From Rhizobium sp. SG_E_25_P2 (GTDB lineage: Bacteria; Pseudomonadota; Alphaproteobacteria; Rhizobiales; Rhizobiaceae), in contig NZ_JARXVM010000001.1 of NCBI RefSeq assembly GCF_029892285.1, positions 558,001 through 622,000 of the forward strand: a DNA stretch of 64,000 bases, read 5' to 3'. Both the position numbers and the translations under genes were made by a program. Positions 36,435 to 46,318 of the stretch are shown here, piece by piece (position 1 is the stretch's first letter; every line of letters begins with the position of its first letter). Under the pieces are notes generated by a model. That model ran no database searches. It had not been told where the DNA came from and saw only the letters and a list, made by a program, of their open reading frames with translations.

Positions 36435-37130
36435 ATGACCACACAGGACGCTCATCTCGCCGATCTCCGGATCGATACGCCCCCCGCGACCCTGCGCGAA
36501 ATCGCGCTCGAGCGCATGCGCCGCGCCATCATTGCCGGGCTATTCCAGCCTGGTCAGCGACTGGTGGAGCGGGCGCTGTGCGATCAGCTTGGCGTGTCGA
36601 GATCGGTTATCCGCGAAGTGATCCGCCATCTCGAATCCGAAGGGCTTGTCGAGAGCATCGCCAAGCAGGGGCCCATCGTCGCCCGGATCAGTTGGGATGA
36701 CGCCCGGCAGATCTACGAGATCCGCTCGGCGCTGGAATCGACTGCGGTGGCGGATTGCGCGCGTCGCGCCGGCGCCAAGGTCAAGGCCCGGCTGGGGGCA
36801 GTGCTCAGCGAACTCGACCGGACATCGAAAAAAAATTCTCCGCCGGCCATCCTCGACGCCACCCATGAATTCTACAAGATCATTTTCGAGACCAGCGGCC
36901 ACACGATCGCCTGGGAAATCGTCAACCGTCTGAACAGCCGCATTTCGCGGCTGCGCGTGATGACGCTATCGACCGCAAACCGCACGACATCGGGTCCGGC
37001 GAGAATGCGGGAAATCTACGCCGCCATCGAGAGAAACGATCCGGACGCCGCCGCCCTCGCCTGCCGCGCCCATGTGGAGGAAGCGTCACGCATCGCCGAA
37101 ACCCTGCTCGCCAATGAAGCGGATGGCTGA
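36435..37130 (+). CDS. GntR-family regulator, FadR/FCD subfamily
   Basis: A 231-residue regulator. The winged helix is at about 18-75 (IIAGLFQPGQRLVERALCDQ, then LGVSRSVIREVIRHLE), and the FCD effector domain follows, with conserved Asp/His metal-site residues (DATHEFYKII). It is transcribed away from the ten-gene monooxygenase operon, and the palindrome TGGTATACCA lies between them. It most likely represses that operon until a pathway compound binds. The ATG at 36435 has only a weak ribosome site. Confidence 0.86.
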   Translation: MTTQDAHLADLRIDTPPATLREIALERMRRAIIAGLFQPGQRLVERALCDQLGVSRSVIREVIRHLESEGLVESIAKQGPIVARISWDDARQIYEIRSALESTAVADCARRAGAKVKARLGAVLSELDRTSKKNSPPAILDATHEFYKIIFETSGHTIAWEIVNRLNSRISRLRVMTLSTANRTTSGPARMREIYAAIERNDPDAAALACRAHVEEASRIAETLLANEADG

Positions 37131-37195
37131 GACGCGCTAAAAATTGCGGCATTGCGGCCATAGATGGCTCGAAGACGCGGCGCAGGCGTTTGCCC

Positions 37196-37996
37196 TTACG
37201 GCTTCTGGTGGATCGGCTCCTGAACGAAATGACCGCCCTGATAGACAGACGCAGGATCATCCGTGGGCGGCGTCGGCATGGCGGCGTCCAGTTCTGTGCG
37301 ATAGACTTCGGCATTGTCCTTGGGCCGCCAACCGAGATAGGCGGCGGCGCTGTTATCCCACCAGTTGCGATCATTGTCGGACACGCCCCAGATGATCGGG
37401 CAGCCGAGCCTGGGCGCGGTAAACACACGCTCGATCAGGGCCTGGAAATCGCTGTAGGACATCCAGGTGGCGAGCATGCGGTGATTCCTGGGCTTTTCAA
37501 AGCAGCTTCCGATGCGGACAAGGGCGGTCTCCTGGCCGAATTTCTCGAAATACATCGTCGCCAGCGCCTCCCCGAAACATTTCGACACGCCATACAGGCT
37601 ATCGGGCCGCATGGGGTCTGTGGTCTTCAAATGCTGATCCTGCCGATAATAGCCGATCGTGTGGTTGGAGCTGGCGAACAGGATGCGCGGATGCCCATGC
37701 GCCCGCGCCGCCTCAAAGAGATTGTAGACGCCGGCGATATTGGCGTTGAGGATCTTGGAGAACCGGTCCTCCACCGAGACGCCGCCGAGGTGAAGAATCC
37801 CGTCGCACCCTTCCACCAGCCGCATCACGCTTGCCGCATCGCCAAGATCGCAGGGCATCACCTCCTCATTGGCCTGCGCCGCGCCCAGATCGGCGATGTC
37901 CGAGAGACGCAGAACCTCCGCCAGCCCGCCGAGGCGGCTGCGCATGGCCTGCCCCAGCCCGCCAGCGGCGCCGGTGATCAGCAATCTTTTCAACAT
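37196..37996 (-). CDS. udh: NAD-dependent uronate dehydrogenase
   Basis: A 266-residue extended-SDR enzyme closely matching the Agrobacterium uronate dehydrogenase as I recall it: KRLLITGAAGGLGQAM, DGILHLGGVSVED, the catalytic YGVSKCFGE, and KFGQETALVRIGSC. It oxidises galacturonate or glucuronate to the aldaro-1,5-lactone in the cytoplasm. The start at 37996 has CGGAGG upstream. It is divergent from the GntR gene of the uronate operon and shares an operator motif with it, so both sides are likely co-regulated. Confidence 0.92.
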   Translation of the reverse strand: MLKRLLITGAAGGLGQAMRSRLGGLAEVLRLSDIADLGAAQANEEVMPCDLGDAASVMRLVEGCDGILHLGGVSVEDRFSKILNANIAGVYNLFEAARAHGHPRILFASSNHTIGYYRQDQHLKTTDPMRPDSLYGVSKCFGEALATMYFEKFGQETALVRIGSCFEKPRNHRMLATWMSYSDFQALIERVFTAPRLGCPIIWGVSDNDRNWWDNSAAAYLGWRPKDNAEVYRTELDAAMPTPPTDDPASVYQGGHFVQEPIHQKP

Positions 37997-38040
37997 GTTT
38001 CCTCCGAACTCGACGCCCAACACGCCTGATTTGATCGAAC

Positions 38041-38055
38041 TTATCATACAGGTTG
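38041..38055 (-). promoter_or_regulatory. Uronate-regulon operator copy 1
   Basis: On the minus strand this reads CAACCTGTATGATAA, 45 bases before the udh start. It shares AACCTGTATGAYA with 38887-38899 before kdgD. The shared motif near a GntR gene suggests it is that regulator's site. Confidence 0.55.
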
Positions 38056-38153
38056 CTGGATTTGCGTCAACAAGTCGGCTATATCAACGCTGGCGCGGCG
38101 GCCCAGCGAAGGACGGCGACCTGCGTCCGTTGACAGATCGGGAGAACTCGCGG

Positions 38154-38886
38154 ATGAGCCTGGACATGCATGCTGAGAAAGTTTCCGGGAGCCTGACGGC
38201 GCGGCTCGGCGATTCCCTGCGGCGTCAGATCCTGGCTGGACACTATCTGCCAGGAGCCAAATTGCCGAGCGAAGCCCAATTGAGCGAAGCCCATGGCGTG
38301 AGCCGCACCGTGGTGCGGGAGGCGATCGCCAGCCTGCGCGCCGACCGGCTGGTGGAAACCCGCAAGGGCGCCGGCGTATTCGTACTTGAGCCGACGCAAG
38401 CTCCAGCCTCGCCGCTCCATTCCCTGCAAAACATTGATCCTGAACGAGTTTCCTCGATGATCGAGGTTCTGGAACTTAGAACGGCAGTCGAAGTGGAGGC
38501 TGCGGGTCTTGCAGCCCTGCGCCGCTCCCCCGCCCAGGAAGAAGCGATCCTGGAGCGCCACTATGCCGTCCGCGCCTGTCTCGAGGCGGGCGTGCCCAGC
38601 GCCGAAGCCGATTTCGCGCTGCATCTCGCTATCGCCGAAGCAGCCAACAATCCCCGCTTCCGCGATTTTCTCGCCATGATCGGACGAAACGTCATTCCGC
38701 GCGCCGCCCTTCGCAATGATGATTCCGAGGCGGATCAAGCCGCCTATCTCAAGCTCATTGACGAGGAACATCGGGCCATCGTTTTTGCGATCTCCAATGG
38801 CGACGAAGACGCCGCCCGCGCCGCAATGCGCCGCCATCTGCGCGGCAGCCAGATGCGTTATCGCAATTTGCTGCGCGAAGAACGCA

Positions 38887-38897
<11 letters not shown>
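38154..38897 (+). CDS. GntR-family regulator of the uronate genes, FadR/FCD subfamily
   Basis: A 247-residue regulator. The winged helix includes PGAKLPSEAQLSEAHGVSRT and VVREAIASLRADRLVETRKG, and the FCD domain follows with DFALHLAIAEAANNPRF (metal-binding Asp/His). It sits between udh (divergent) and kdgD, and motif copies lie on both sides. This matches the position of hexuronate-sensing GntR repressors in other Proteobacteria. The start at 38154 has GGAG upstream; an ATG at 38166 is a second option. Confidence 0.86.
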
Positions 38898-39874
<977 letters not shown>

Positions 39875-39875
39875 G

Positions 39876-41012
39876 ATGAAGATCGCCGCCGTCCGCACCC
39901 ATCTCTTGGACTATAGGCTGGCGACGCCGTTCGAAAGCGCCTCCATGCGCTTTGACCGTCGCGCGCATGTGCTGGTCGAGATTGTCTGCGACAATGGCCT
40001 GACTGGATGGGGCGAGTGCCTGGGGCCTGCCCGGCCAAACGCCTCTGTGGTCGCCGCCTATACGCCGTGGCTGCTGGGCGCGGATCCGCTTGAGACCGAA
40101 AAGATCTGGGCGACGCTTTATAACGCGCTGCGTGACCAGGGCCAGCGCGGCCTGACGATGACGGCGCTGTCTGGCATCGACATTGCGCTCTGGGACATCA
40201 AGGGCAAGCATTTCGGCGTTCCAATCTCGACGCTGCTCGGCGGACGGTTTCGCGACCATGTCCGCGCCTACGCCACCGGCAGCTTCAAGCGCGACGGCGT
40301 CGACCGGATCGAGGACAATGTCACAGAGGTCCGCCGCTATCAGACGGAAGGATTTGGCGCCAGCAAGATCAAGATCGGCTTCGGCGTCGATCAGGATCTG
40401 CGGGTTGTGCGCGCCGTTCGCGACGCCGTCGGGCCCGACTTCCGGCTGATGGTGGACGCCAATCACGGCTATGACACACTGGAGGCCATCCGGTTTGGCC
40501 GTGCGGCAGCCGAACTCGATATCGATTGGTTCGAGGAGCCGGTGGTTCCCGAACACCTCGCCGCCTATCGCGAGGTCAAGGCGAACCAGCTGATTCCGGT
40601 TGCTGGCGGTGAGACATGGCAGGGCCGTTTCGCCATGAAGGAACCGGTGGAGACCCGCGCCGTCGACATTCTCCAGCCGGATCTCGCCGGAACCGGCGGC
40701 TTCACGGAAGCGAAGCGCATCGTCGATATGGCGGCGCTCTATGGAGTCCGGGTTGTTCCGCATGTCTGGGGCACGGCGGTTCACATCGCCGCGGCGCTGC
40801 AGTTTATGGCGGCGATGGTTCCCAGTCCGGTGCGCGTCAATCCGATCGAACCGATCCTGGAATTCGATCGCACCGACAATCCCTATCGCCAGGCCGTGGT
40901 GACGCAGCCGATCGAACACGAAGCGGGCGTCGTGCGGATACCGAATGGTCCCGGCCTCGGCGTCGAGATCAATCGCGACGCGCTCGCCGAATACAAAATG
41001 GCGGAGGCCTGA
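39876..41012 (+). CDS. gci: D-galactarolactone cycloisomerase (enolase superfamily)
   Basis: A 378-residue enolase-superfamily enzyme very like the Agrobacterium Gci I remember: it shares TPFESASMRFDRRAHVLVE (19 residues) and NALRDQGQRGL. It has the KxK-type motif KIKIGFG, metal ligands in VDANHGYD, WFEEPVVPE and GGETW, and the catalytic His segment VPHVWGT. It turns the galactaro-lactone into 5-keto-4-deoxyglucarate. The start is 1 base after the kdgD stop, so the genes are coupled. Confidence 0.92.
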   Translation: MKIAAVRTHLLDYRLATPFESASMRFDRRAHVLVEIVCDNGLTGWGECLGPARPNASVVAAYTPWLLGADPLETEKIWATLYNALRDQGQRGLTMTALSGIDIALWDIKGKHFGVPISTLLGGRFRDHVRAYATGSFKRDGVDRIEDNVTEVRRYQTEGFGASKIKIGFGVDQDLRVVRAVRDAVGPDFRLMVDANHGYDTLEAIRFGRAAAELDIDWFEEPVVPEHLAAYREVKANQLIPVAGGETWQGRFAMKEPVETRAVDILQPDLAGTGGFTEAKRIVDMAALYGVRVVPHVWGTAVHIAAALQFMAAMVPSPVRVNPIEPILEFDRTDNPYRQAVVTQPIEHEAGVVRIPNGPGLGVEINRDALAEYKMAEA

Positions 41013-41013
41013 G

Positions 41014-41892
41014 ATGCTGACGCGACCCATTTCTGGCCCCCAGCCGAAGATCAGATTTCCCAAAGGCGCTGTCGACGCGCAGATGCATATGTATCTGCCC
41101 GGCTTTGCCGCCCAGCCCGGCGGGCCGGACTTGCCTGCAGGCGCGCTGCCGGATGCGGCGCAGTATCGCCAGTTCATGTCCTGGCTCGGCATCGACAGGG
41201 TGATCGTCACCCAGGGCAACGCCCATCAGCGCGCCAATGGCAATCTGATCGCCTGCCTGACCGAAATGGGCGATGTCGCCCGTGGCGTGGCCGCGATTGG
41301 CGGCAGCGCCGGTGACGCGGAACTCGATGCTCTGTCAGCCGCTGGCGTGGTCGGCGCGCGGATCATGGATCTTCCGGGCGGCGCGGTCTCACTCTCTGAA
41401 CTGGAGTCGGTGGATTCGCGCGCGGCCTCGCGCGGCTGGATGCTCGCCGTGCAGTTCGACGGCAACCGGATCCTTGAGCATGCCGACAGGCTGATGAGGC
41501 TTAAGTCGCGTTTCGTGCTCGATCATCACGGCAAGTTTTTCGCCGGCGTCGATCCAGCCGGTCCGGAAATCGCGACGGTCAAGCGCCTGATCGATGGCGG
41601 CAATTGCTGGTTCAAGTTTGCCGGCGCCTATGAATCATCGAAATCAGGTCCGCCGGATTATGCCGATGTCGCCGCCTTTTCGCGCGATATCGCCGCCCAT
41701 GCGCCGGAACGCATCATCTGGGGCAGCAACTGGCCGCACAATCTCGCCAAGACCCAGGCCGACTATCCCGACGATGTCGCCTTGACCGACACCGTTCTGG
41801 ATTGGCTTCCCAATGAGGCGGCGTTCAGGCTCGCTCTTGTCGACAATCCCGAGGAACTGTTCGGCCTGCCGCCCTACCCGGAAGGGGACTGA
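41014..41892 (+). CDS. gli: D-galactarolactone isomerase (amidohydrolase superfamily)
   Basis: A 292-residue amidohydrolase-fold protein. It has VDAQMHMYLPGF near the N-terminus in place of a strict HxH metal motif, FVLDHHGKFF in the middle, and IIWGSNWPHNL near the C-terminus. The first motif (DAQMHMY) lacks one metal histidine, which fits the lactone isomerase Gli. It converts galactaro-1,5-lactone to the 1,4-lactone. The start at 41014, just after the gci stop, has GGAGG 6 bases upstream. Confidence 0.9.
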   Translation: MLTRPISGPQPKIRFPKGAVDAQMHMYLPGFAAQPGGPDLPAGALPDAAQYRQFMSWLGIDRVIVTQGNAHQRANGNLIACLTEMGDVARGVAAIGGSAGDAELDALSAAGVVGARIMDLPGGAVSLSELESVDSRAASRGWMLAVQFDGNRILEHADRLMRLKSRFVLDHHGKFFAGVDPAGPEIATVKRLIDGGNCWFKFAGAYESSKSGPPDYADVAAFSRDIAAHAPERIIWGSNWPHNLAKTQADYPDDVALTDTVLDWLPNEAAFRLALVDNPEELFGLPPYPEGD

Positions 41893-41967
41893 CGACGGAA
41901 GCGCCCTCGGCGGAGGATCTGCGGGCGCGGACATGATGCACACAGATAGTCAAATGGAGGAGAGACC

Positions 41968-42942
41968 ATGAACATCGCCAGAATGCTCGCACTCGCCGTC
42001 GGCGTCGCCCTCGGCTCCACATTCGCTCAGGCGCAGGAGGTCACCCTGCGCTCGGCCGACATCCATCCCGACGGATACCCCACAGTCGAGGCCGTCAAAT
42101 ATATGGGCGAACTCCTCAAGGAGCGCTCCAACGGCCGCATCGCCATACAGGTGATGAACAATGCCGTGCTCGGCAGCGAGAAGGACACGATCGAGCAGAC
42201 CCGGTTCGGCGTCATCGACATGAACCGCGTCAACGCGGCGCCATTCAACAATCTGGTGCCGGAAACGGTGGTGCTTGGCATGCCCTTCCTGTTTCGCGAC
42301 ACCGAACATATGCACCATGTGGTCGATGGCCCGATCGGCGATGAAGTGCTCGCCGCCTTCGAGCAGCACGGCCTTGTCGGTCTCGCTTTCTACGATTCTG
42401 GCGCCCGCTCCTTCTACACCACCAAGAAGCCGATCAAGTCGCTCGCCGATCTCAAGGGCCTGAAGATCCGCGTACAGCAATCCGACCTCTGGATCGCCAT
42501 GATGCAGGCCTTCGGCGCCAATCCGACGCCGATGCCGATGGGCGAAGTCTATTCCTCGCTGGAAACCGGCGTGGTCGATGGCGCTGAGAACAACTGGCCC
42601 TCCTATGAATCCGCACGCCACTATGAAGTCGCCAGGAATTACACGCTCACCCAGCATTCGTTGAACCCCGAAATCCTGGTGATGTCTAAGACCACCTGGG
42701 ACAAGTTCTCGCCCGAAGACCAGACACTGATCCGTCAGGCGGCCAAGGATTCGGTCGGCAAGATGCGCGAATTGTGGGTGGCGCGCGAAAAGGAATCAGA
42801 AGCGAAGGTGCGCGCAGCCGGCAACACCATCATTGAGGTCGACAAACAGGAATTCCGCGACGCCATGAAGCCGGTCTATGACCGCTTCGTCACCGATCCG
42901 AAGATGAAGGATCTGCTCGATCGTGTCGCGGCGGTGAAATAA
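41968..42942 (+). CDS. dctP: TRAP transporter substrate-binding protein (DctP family, uronate type)
   Basis: A 324-residue exported protein. The signal peptide MNIARMLALAVGVALGSTFA is followed by the mature start QAQEVTLR. It has the DctP segments MPFLFRDTEHMHHVV, the ligand-carboxylate arginine in LKIRVQQSD, and YSSLETGVVDGAENN. TRAP binding proteins next to uronate genes are known to bind galacturonate or glucuronate. It sits 75 bases after gli and is followed by two stem-loops before the dctQ gene. Confidence 0.9.
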   Translation: MNIARMLALAVGVALGSTFAQAQEVTLRSADIHPDGYPTVEAVKYMGELLKERSNGRIAIQVMNNAVLGSEKDTIEQTRFGVIDMNRVNAAPFNNLVPETVVLGMPFLFRDTEHMHHVVDGPIGDEVLAAFEQHGLVGLAFYDSGARSFYTTKKPIKSLADLKGLKIRVQQSDLWIAMMQAFGANPTPMPMGEVYSSLETGVVDGAENNWPSYESARHYEVARNYTLTQHSLNPEILVMSKTTWDKFSPEDQTLIRQAAKDSVGKMRELWVAREKESEAKVRAAGNTIIEVDKQEFRDAMKPVYDRFVTDPKMKDLLDRVAAVK

Positions 42943-42948
42943 AGCACT

Positions 42949-43014
42949 GCCGATCGAGGATCGGCGCTCGGCTCGCGCCGGTTCTCAATCCATACCGGCT
43001 CCTCCGGGGCCGGT
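42949..43014 (+). other. Two intercistronic stem-loops between dctP and dctQ
   Basis: GCCGATC-GAG-GATCGGC (42949-42965) begins 6 bases after the dctP stop, and ACCGGC-N9-GCCGGT follows at 42994-43014. Neither has a T-tract. They probably protect the binding-protein end of the mRNA and reduce read-through into dctQM. Confidence 0.55.
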
Positions 43015-43032
43015 TCCCCCGGAGGACTTGCA

Positions 43033-43554
43033 ATGCGGCATTTCATGTCGATAATCCGGCCGCTGCTGGCCGGTCTCAGCCGGGCCGCGCTCTATCTCGC
43101 GGGCCTCGGCATCGTGGTGATGACGGTCATCATCGGCTGGCAGGTGTTTGCGCGATATATGCTCAACGACACGCCAAGCTGGTCGGAGCCGTTATCGCTG
43201 CATCTGATGTCCTGGTTCATTCTGCTGGGCGCCGCCGTCGGCGTGCGCGAGAGCGTTCATCTCGGCCTCGACATCGTCCGGCATGTGGCGCCGCCCGCCA
43301 TCCAGCGCTTGATGGACATGGCCAGCCTCGGCCTGATCGTTATTTTCGGTTTGGGCATGAGTTACTACGCCACGACGCTGGCCATTGGCACATGGAGCGC
43401 TTCGATTCCGGTTTTGGGCTGGCCCGGCGGCGTCGACTTTATCCCGATGATCGTCGGAGGCGCGCTGATTGCGCTGTTCGCCGCCGAACGCTTTATGGAT
43501 GCCGCGCTCGACCTCGAAGCAACCCCCGTCGTCGTCATGCAGGAGGTGTCTTGA
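43033..43554 (+). CDS. dctQ: TRAP transporter small permease (DctQ family)
   Basis: A 173-residue membrane protein with four predicted helices. It has the DctQ landmarks WQVFARYMLNDTPSWSEPLS and GAAVGVRESVHLGLDIV. It forms the small subunit of the sodium-coupled TRAP importer. Its stop overlaps the dctM start (TGATG). Confidence 0.9.
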   Translation: MRHFMSIIRPLLAGLSRAALYLAGLGIVVMTVIIGWQVFARYMLNDTPSWSEPLSLHLMSWFILLGAAVGVRESVHLGLDIVRHVAPPAIQRLMDMASLGLIVIFGLGMSYYATTLAIGTWSASIPVLGWPGGVDFIPMIVGGALIALFAAERFMDAALDLEATPVVVMQEVS

Positions 43555-44834
43555 TGGCCTATGCGATTTTATTCGGTTCCTTCATGCTGTTGATGACAAT
43601 CGGCATGCCGATCGCCTTCTGCCTCGGCATCGCCTCGCTCGCCACCGTGCTCTATATGGGCCTGCCGCCGGTCGTGGTGTTCCAACAGCTCAATTCCGGC
43701 ATGAATGTCTTTGCGATGATGGCGATCCCGTTCTTCATCTTCGCGGGCGACCTGATGGTGCGCGGCGGCATCGCCAGCCGGCTGATCCGCTTTGCAGCCG
43801 GGCTTGTCGGGCATCTCCGGGGCGGGCTTGGCCAGGTCAACATCGTCGCCTCGACGCTGTTTGGCGGCATTTCCGGCTCGGCGGTGGCCGATGCATCGGC
43901 AGTCGGGGGGCTGATGATCCCGCAAATGGCGGCGCGCGGCTATGACCGAGGATACGCTGTCAACGTCACTGTCAATGCCGCCATCATCGCCCTGATGATC
44001 CCCCCGTCGCACAATATGATCCTCTATTCGATCGCCGCTGGCGGCAATGTGTCGGTGGCCGATCTCTTCACGGCCGGCATCGTTCCCGGCATCCTTCTGG
44101 CAGCGTCCCTGATGGTCACCGCCTATATCGTGGCGCGGCGGCGCGGCTATCCCTCGGAGCCCTTCCCGGGCTTCTCGAAGCTGGCCTTTTATCTCCTGGC
44201 GTCCTTCCCCGGCTTGCTGTTGATCGCCATCATCTTCGGCGGCGTGCGCTCCGGCGTCTTTACCGCCACCGAGAGCTCCTGCATCGCTGTCATCTACGCC
44301 TTCCTCATCGCCATGCTGGTCTATCGCGAGCTCAATTGGGAGGGGTTCGTCGAAGCGGTGCTGGGTGCGGCCCGCACCACATCGATGGTGCTGCTGGTGA
44401 TCGGCACGGCCGCGTCCTTTGCCTGGCTCATGGCCTTCCTGCAGGTGCAAACGCTGATGATCAGCGCCATCAGCGCGATCTCGGACAATCCGATCATCGT
44501 TCTCCTGGTGATCAACCTGCTGCTGCTGTTTCTCGGCACCTTCATGGACATGGCCCCGCTGGTGATCATCTCCACACCGGTGCTTCTGCCTGTGGTCAAG
44601 GCGTTTGGCATCGATCCCGTCCATTTCGGCGTGGTGATGATCCTCAACGCCGGCATCGGACTAAACACGCCGCCGGTCGGAACCGTGTTGTTCGTTGGCT
44701 GCGCCGTCGGCGGCATTTCCATTCGAGAAGCGATGCGCACGATCTGGCCGTTCTTTGGCGCGAGCGTTTTCGTGCTGATGCTGGTGACCTATATTCCCGG
44801 CCTGTCGCTCTGGTTGCCGGCGCTGTTCAAATAA
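43554..44834 (+). CDS. dctM: TRAP transporter large permease (DctM family)
   Basis: A 426-residue membrane protein with about 12 predicted helices. It has family segments PFFIFAGDLMVRGGIASRLI, FGGISGSAVADASAVG and IPPSHNMILYS, and the C-terminal GIGLNTPPVGTVLFVG. It forms the transport path for the organic acid with sodium. The start at 43554 overlaps the dctQ stop in TGATG. It ends the uronate operon. Confidence 0.92.
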   Translation: MAYAILFGSFMLLMTIGMPIAFCLGIASLATVLYMGLPPVVVFQQLNSGMNVFAMMAIPFFIFAGDLMVRGGIASRLIRFAAGLVGHLRGGLGQVNIVASTLFGGISGSAVADASAVGGLMIPQMAARGYDRGYAVNVTVNAAIIALMIPPSHNMILYSIAAGGNVSVADLFTAGIVPGILLAASLMVTAYIVARRRGYPSEPFPGFSKLAFYLLASFPGLLLIAIIFGGVRSGVFTATESSCIAVIYAFLIAMLVYRELNWEGFVEAVLGAARTTSMVLLVIGTAASFAWLMAFLQVQTLMISAISAISDNPIIVLLVINLLLLFLGTFMDMAPLVIISTPVLLPVVKAFGIDPVHFGVVMILNAGIGLNTPPVGTVLFVGCAVGGISIREAMRTIWPFFGASVFVLMLVTYIPGLSLWLPALFK

Positions 44835-44872
44835 CGCTGACCGGCGGCGTTTGACGTGGCTGAAAGGACCGG

Positions 44873-44897
44873 GTTGTCCGCGTTCCGCGCGGGCAAC
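44873..44897 (+). other. Hairpin after the TRAP operon
   Basis: GTTGTCCGCG (44873-44882) pairs with CGCGGGCAAC (44888-44897), with one G-U pair and a 5-base loop. There is no T-tract, so termination is only a possibility. The rest of 44835-44957 shows nothing else. Confidence 0.35.
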
Positions 44898-44957
44898 ACC
44901 CACGCCTGACCGCAAAGCCACAGCCTTCACCGATCATCTAAGACTTTTGAGCAAAAA

Positions 44958-45033
44958 TGGTGCCGCTTGCAGGACTCGAACCTGCGACCCCATCATTACG
45001 AATGATGTGCTCTACCACCTGAGCTAAAGCGGC
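44958..45033 (-). tRNA. tRNA-Thr(CGT)
   Basis: A 76-base tRNA with an encoded CCA end. The acceptor stem pairs GCCGCTT with AAGCGGC, the D-arm reads AGCTCAGGTGGTAGAGC, the anticodon CGT is at 45000-44998 in the loop ATTCGTAAT, and the T-arm is AGGTTCGAGTCCT. CGT reads the threonine codon ACG. A run of T follows the CCA on the minus strand and may end the transcript. Confidence 0.95.
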
Positions 45034-45044
45034 CCGGCGAAACG

Positions 45045-45072
45045 CCGTCATCGCCTGTTGAAGCGATGACGG
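45045..45072. other. Ten-base-pair hairpin between the flavoprotein gene and the tRNA gene
   Basis: CCGTCATCGC (45045-45054) and GCGATGACGG (45063-45072) form a perfect stem with an 8-base loop, downstream of the minus-strand flavoprotein gene and upstream of the tRNA. There is no T-tract. It may mark the mRNA end. Confidence 0.4.
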
Positions 45073-45144
45073 GCTGATACAATCAAAGTTTCAGGAATGC
45101 AAGACGCGGGCGAGCGGTTTTCGCGGAAAAAAGCGAAGTCCGTC

Positions 45145-46104
45145 TCAGCCGCAGATGCGCGCGCGGGCTGCCTTGTATTCGCGCTCGAAGCGATCGACGA
45201 GGTCGGAGACGGGCAGGACGGATTTGACCGCGCCGATGCCCTGGCCGCAGCCCCAGATTTCCTTCCAGGCTTTCGGGCCTTCGGTCGCCTTTTCGAAATC
45301 CATCTTGGAGGGATCGGCTTCCGGCAAATGGTCGGGATCCATGCCGACGGCGCGGATCGAACCCTTGAGATAATTGCCGTGAATGCCGGTGAAGAAATTG
45401 GAATAGACGATATCGTCGGCGGAGCTCGCGACGATCATCTGCTTATAGGCGTCCACGGCGCGGGCTTCGCGCGTGGCGATGAAGGGGGAGCCGATATAGG
45501 CCATGTCGGCGCCCATGGCCTGGGCGGCGAGGATTGCGCCGCCATTGGCGATCGCGCCCGACAGCAGCAGCGGACCATCGAACCATTCGCGGATTTCCTG
45601 GATCAGCGCGAAGGGCGAGAGTTTACCCGCATGCCCCCCTGCCCCGGTCGCCACCGCGATCAGTCCGTCTGCGCCCTTGCGGATGGCGGAATTGGCGTGG
45701 CGATTGTTGATCACGTCATGCAACACCACGCCGCCATAGGAATGGATCGCCTGGTTGACCTCGGGCACCGCGCCCAGCGAGGAGATGACGATCGGAACCT
45801 TGTATTTCACGCACATCATCAGATCGTGCTCGAGCCGCTTGTTGGTCGTATGGACGATCTGGTTGACGGCGAAGGGCGCGGATTTGCGGGTCGGATGGGC
45901 GACGTCATAGGCGGCGAGCGTTTCGGTGATTTCCGCCAGCCATTCGTCGAGTTGGCTCGCCGGCCGCGCATTCAGCGACGGAAAGGAACCGACCACGCCC
46001 GCCTTGCATTGGGCGATCACCATTTCGGGATGCGAAATGATGAACAGCGGCGAGGCGACGACCGGCAGCCGGAGATTGTCGGTGAGAATAGCGGGCAGGC
46101 TCAT
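45145..46104 (-). CDS. Nitronate monooxygenase / 2-nitropropane dioxygenase-like flavoprotein
   Basis: A 319-residue FMN-binding TIM-barrel protein. It has ASPLFIISHPEMVIAQCKAG (ends: ASPLFI, QCKAG), VATGAGGHAGKLSPFALI with the conserved His, and the phosphate-binding segments LLSGAIANGGAI and AQAMGADMAYIGSPF. Such enzymes oxidise alkyl nitronates, while some are enoyl-ACP reductases or quinone reductases. The start at 46104 has GGGAG upstream, better than 46116. It is monocistronic and its real substrate is unknown. Confidence 0.82.
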   Translation of the reverse strand: MSLPAILTDNLRLPVVASPLFIISHPEMVIAQCKAGVVGSFPSLNARPASQLDEWLAEITETLAAYDVAHPTRKSAPFAVNQIVHTTNKRLEHDLMMCVKYKVPIVISSLGAVPEVNQAIHSYGGVVLHDVINNRHANSAIRKGADGLIAVATGAGGHAGKLSPFALIQEIREWFDGPLLLSGAIANGGAILAAQAMGADMAYIGSPFIATREARAVDAYKQMIVASSADDIVYSNFFTGIHGNYLKGSIRAVGMDPDHLPEADPSKMDFEKATEGPKAWKEIWGCGQGIGAVKSVLPVSDLVDRFEREYKAARARICG

Positions 46105-46318
46105 AGTCACTCCCATAATGGACCTGTAAAGTCGCCATGATAAGCAAAGCGCAAGGAATTGTTCAACCTTGAATTTTTTCTCATCCGGCCGCACCGCCCT
46201 TTTTTGGCTGCATTGCCGATGTTTGCCAGGGGTCGCGCCCTGAAGCGCGCTTGCAAGTGAGGCGGGGAATGTTTACCGAAATGCACGGTTTTGAAACGAG
46301 CACGGGAACAAGACGACA

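Noticed and set aside
43569-44624. A 351-codon minus-strand frame opposite dctM
   Set aside because: Composition is almost only charged residues and it mirrors a conserved membrane protein gene.
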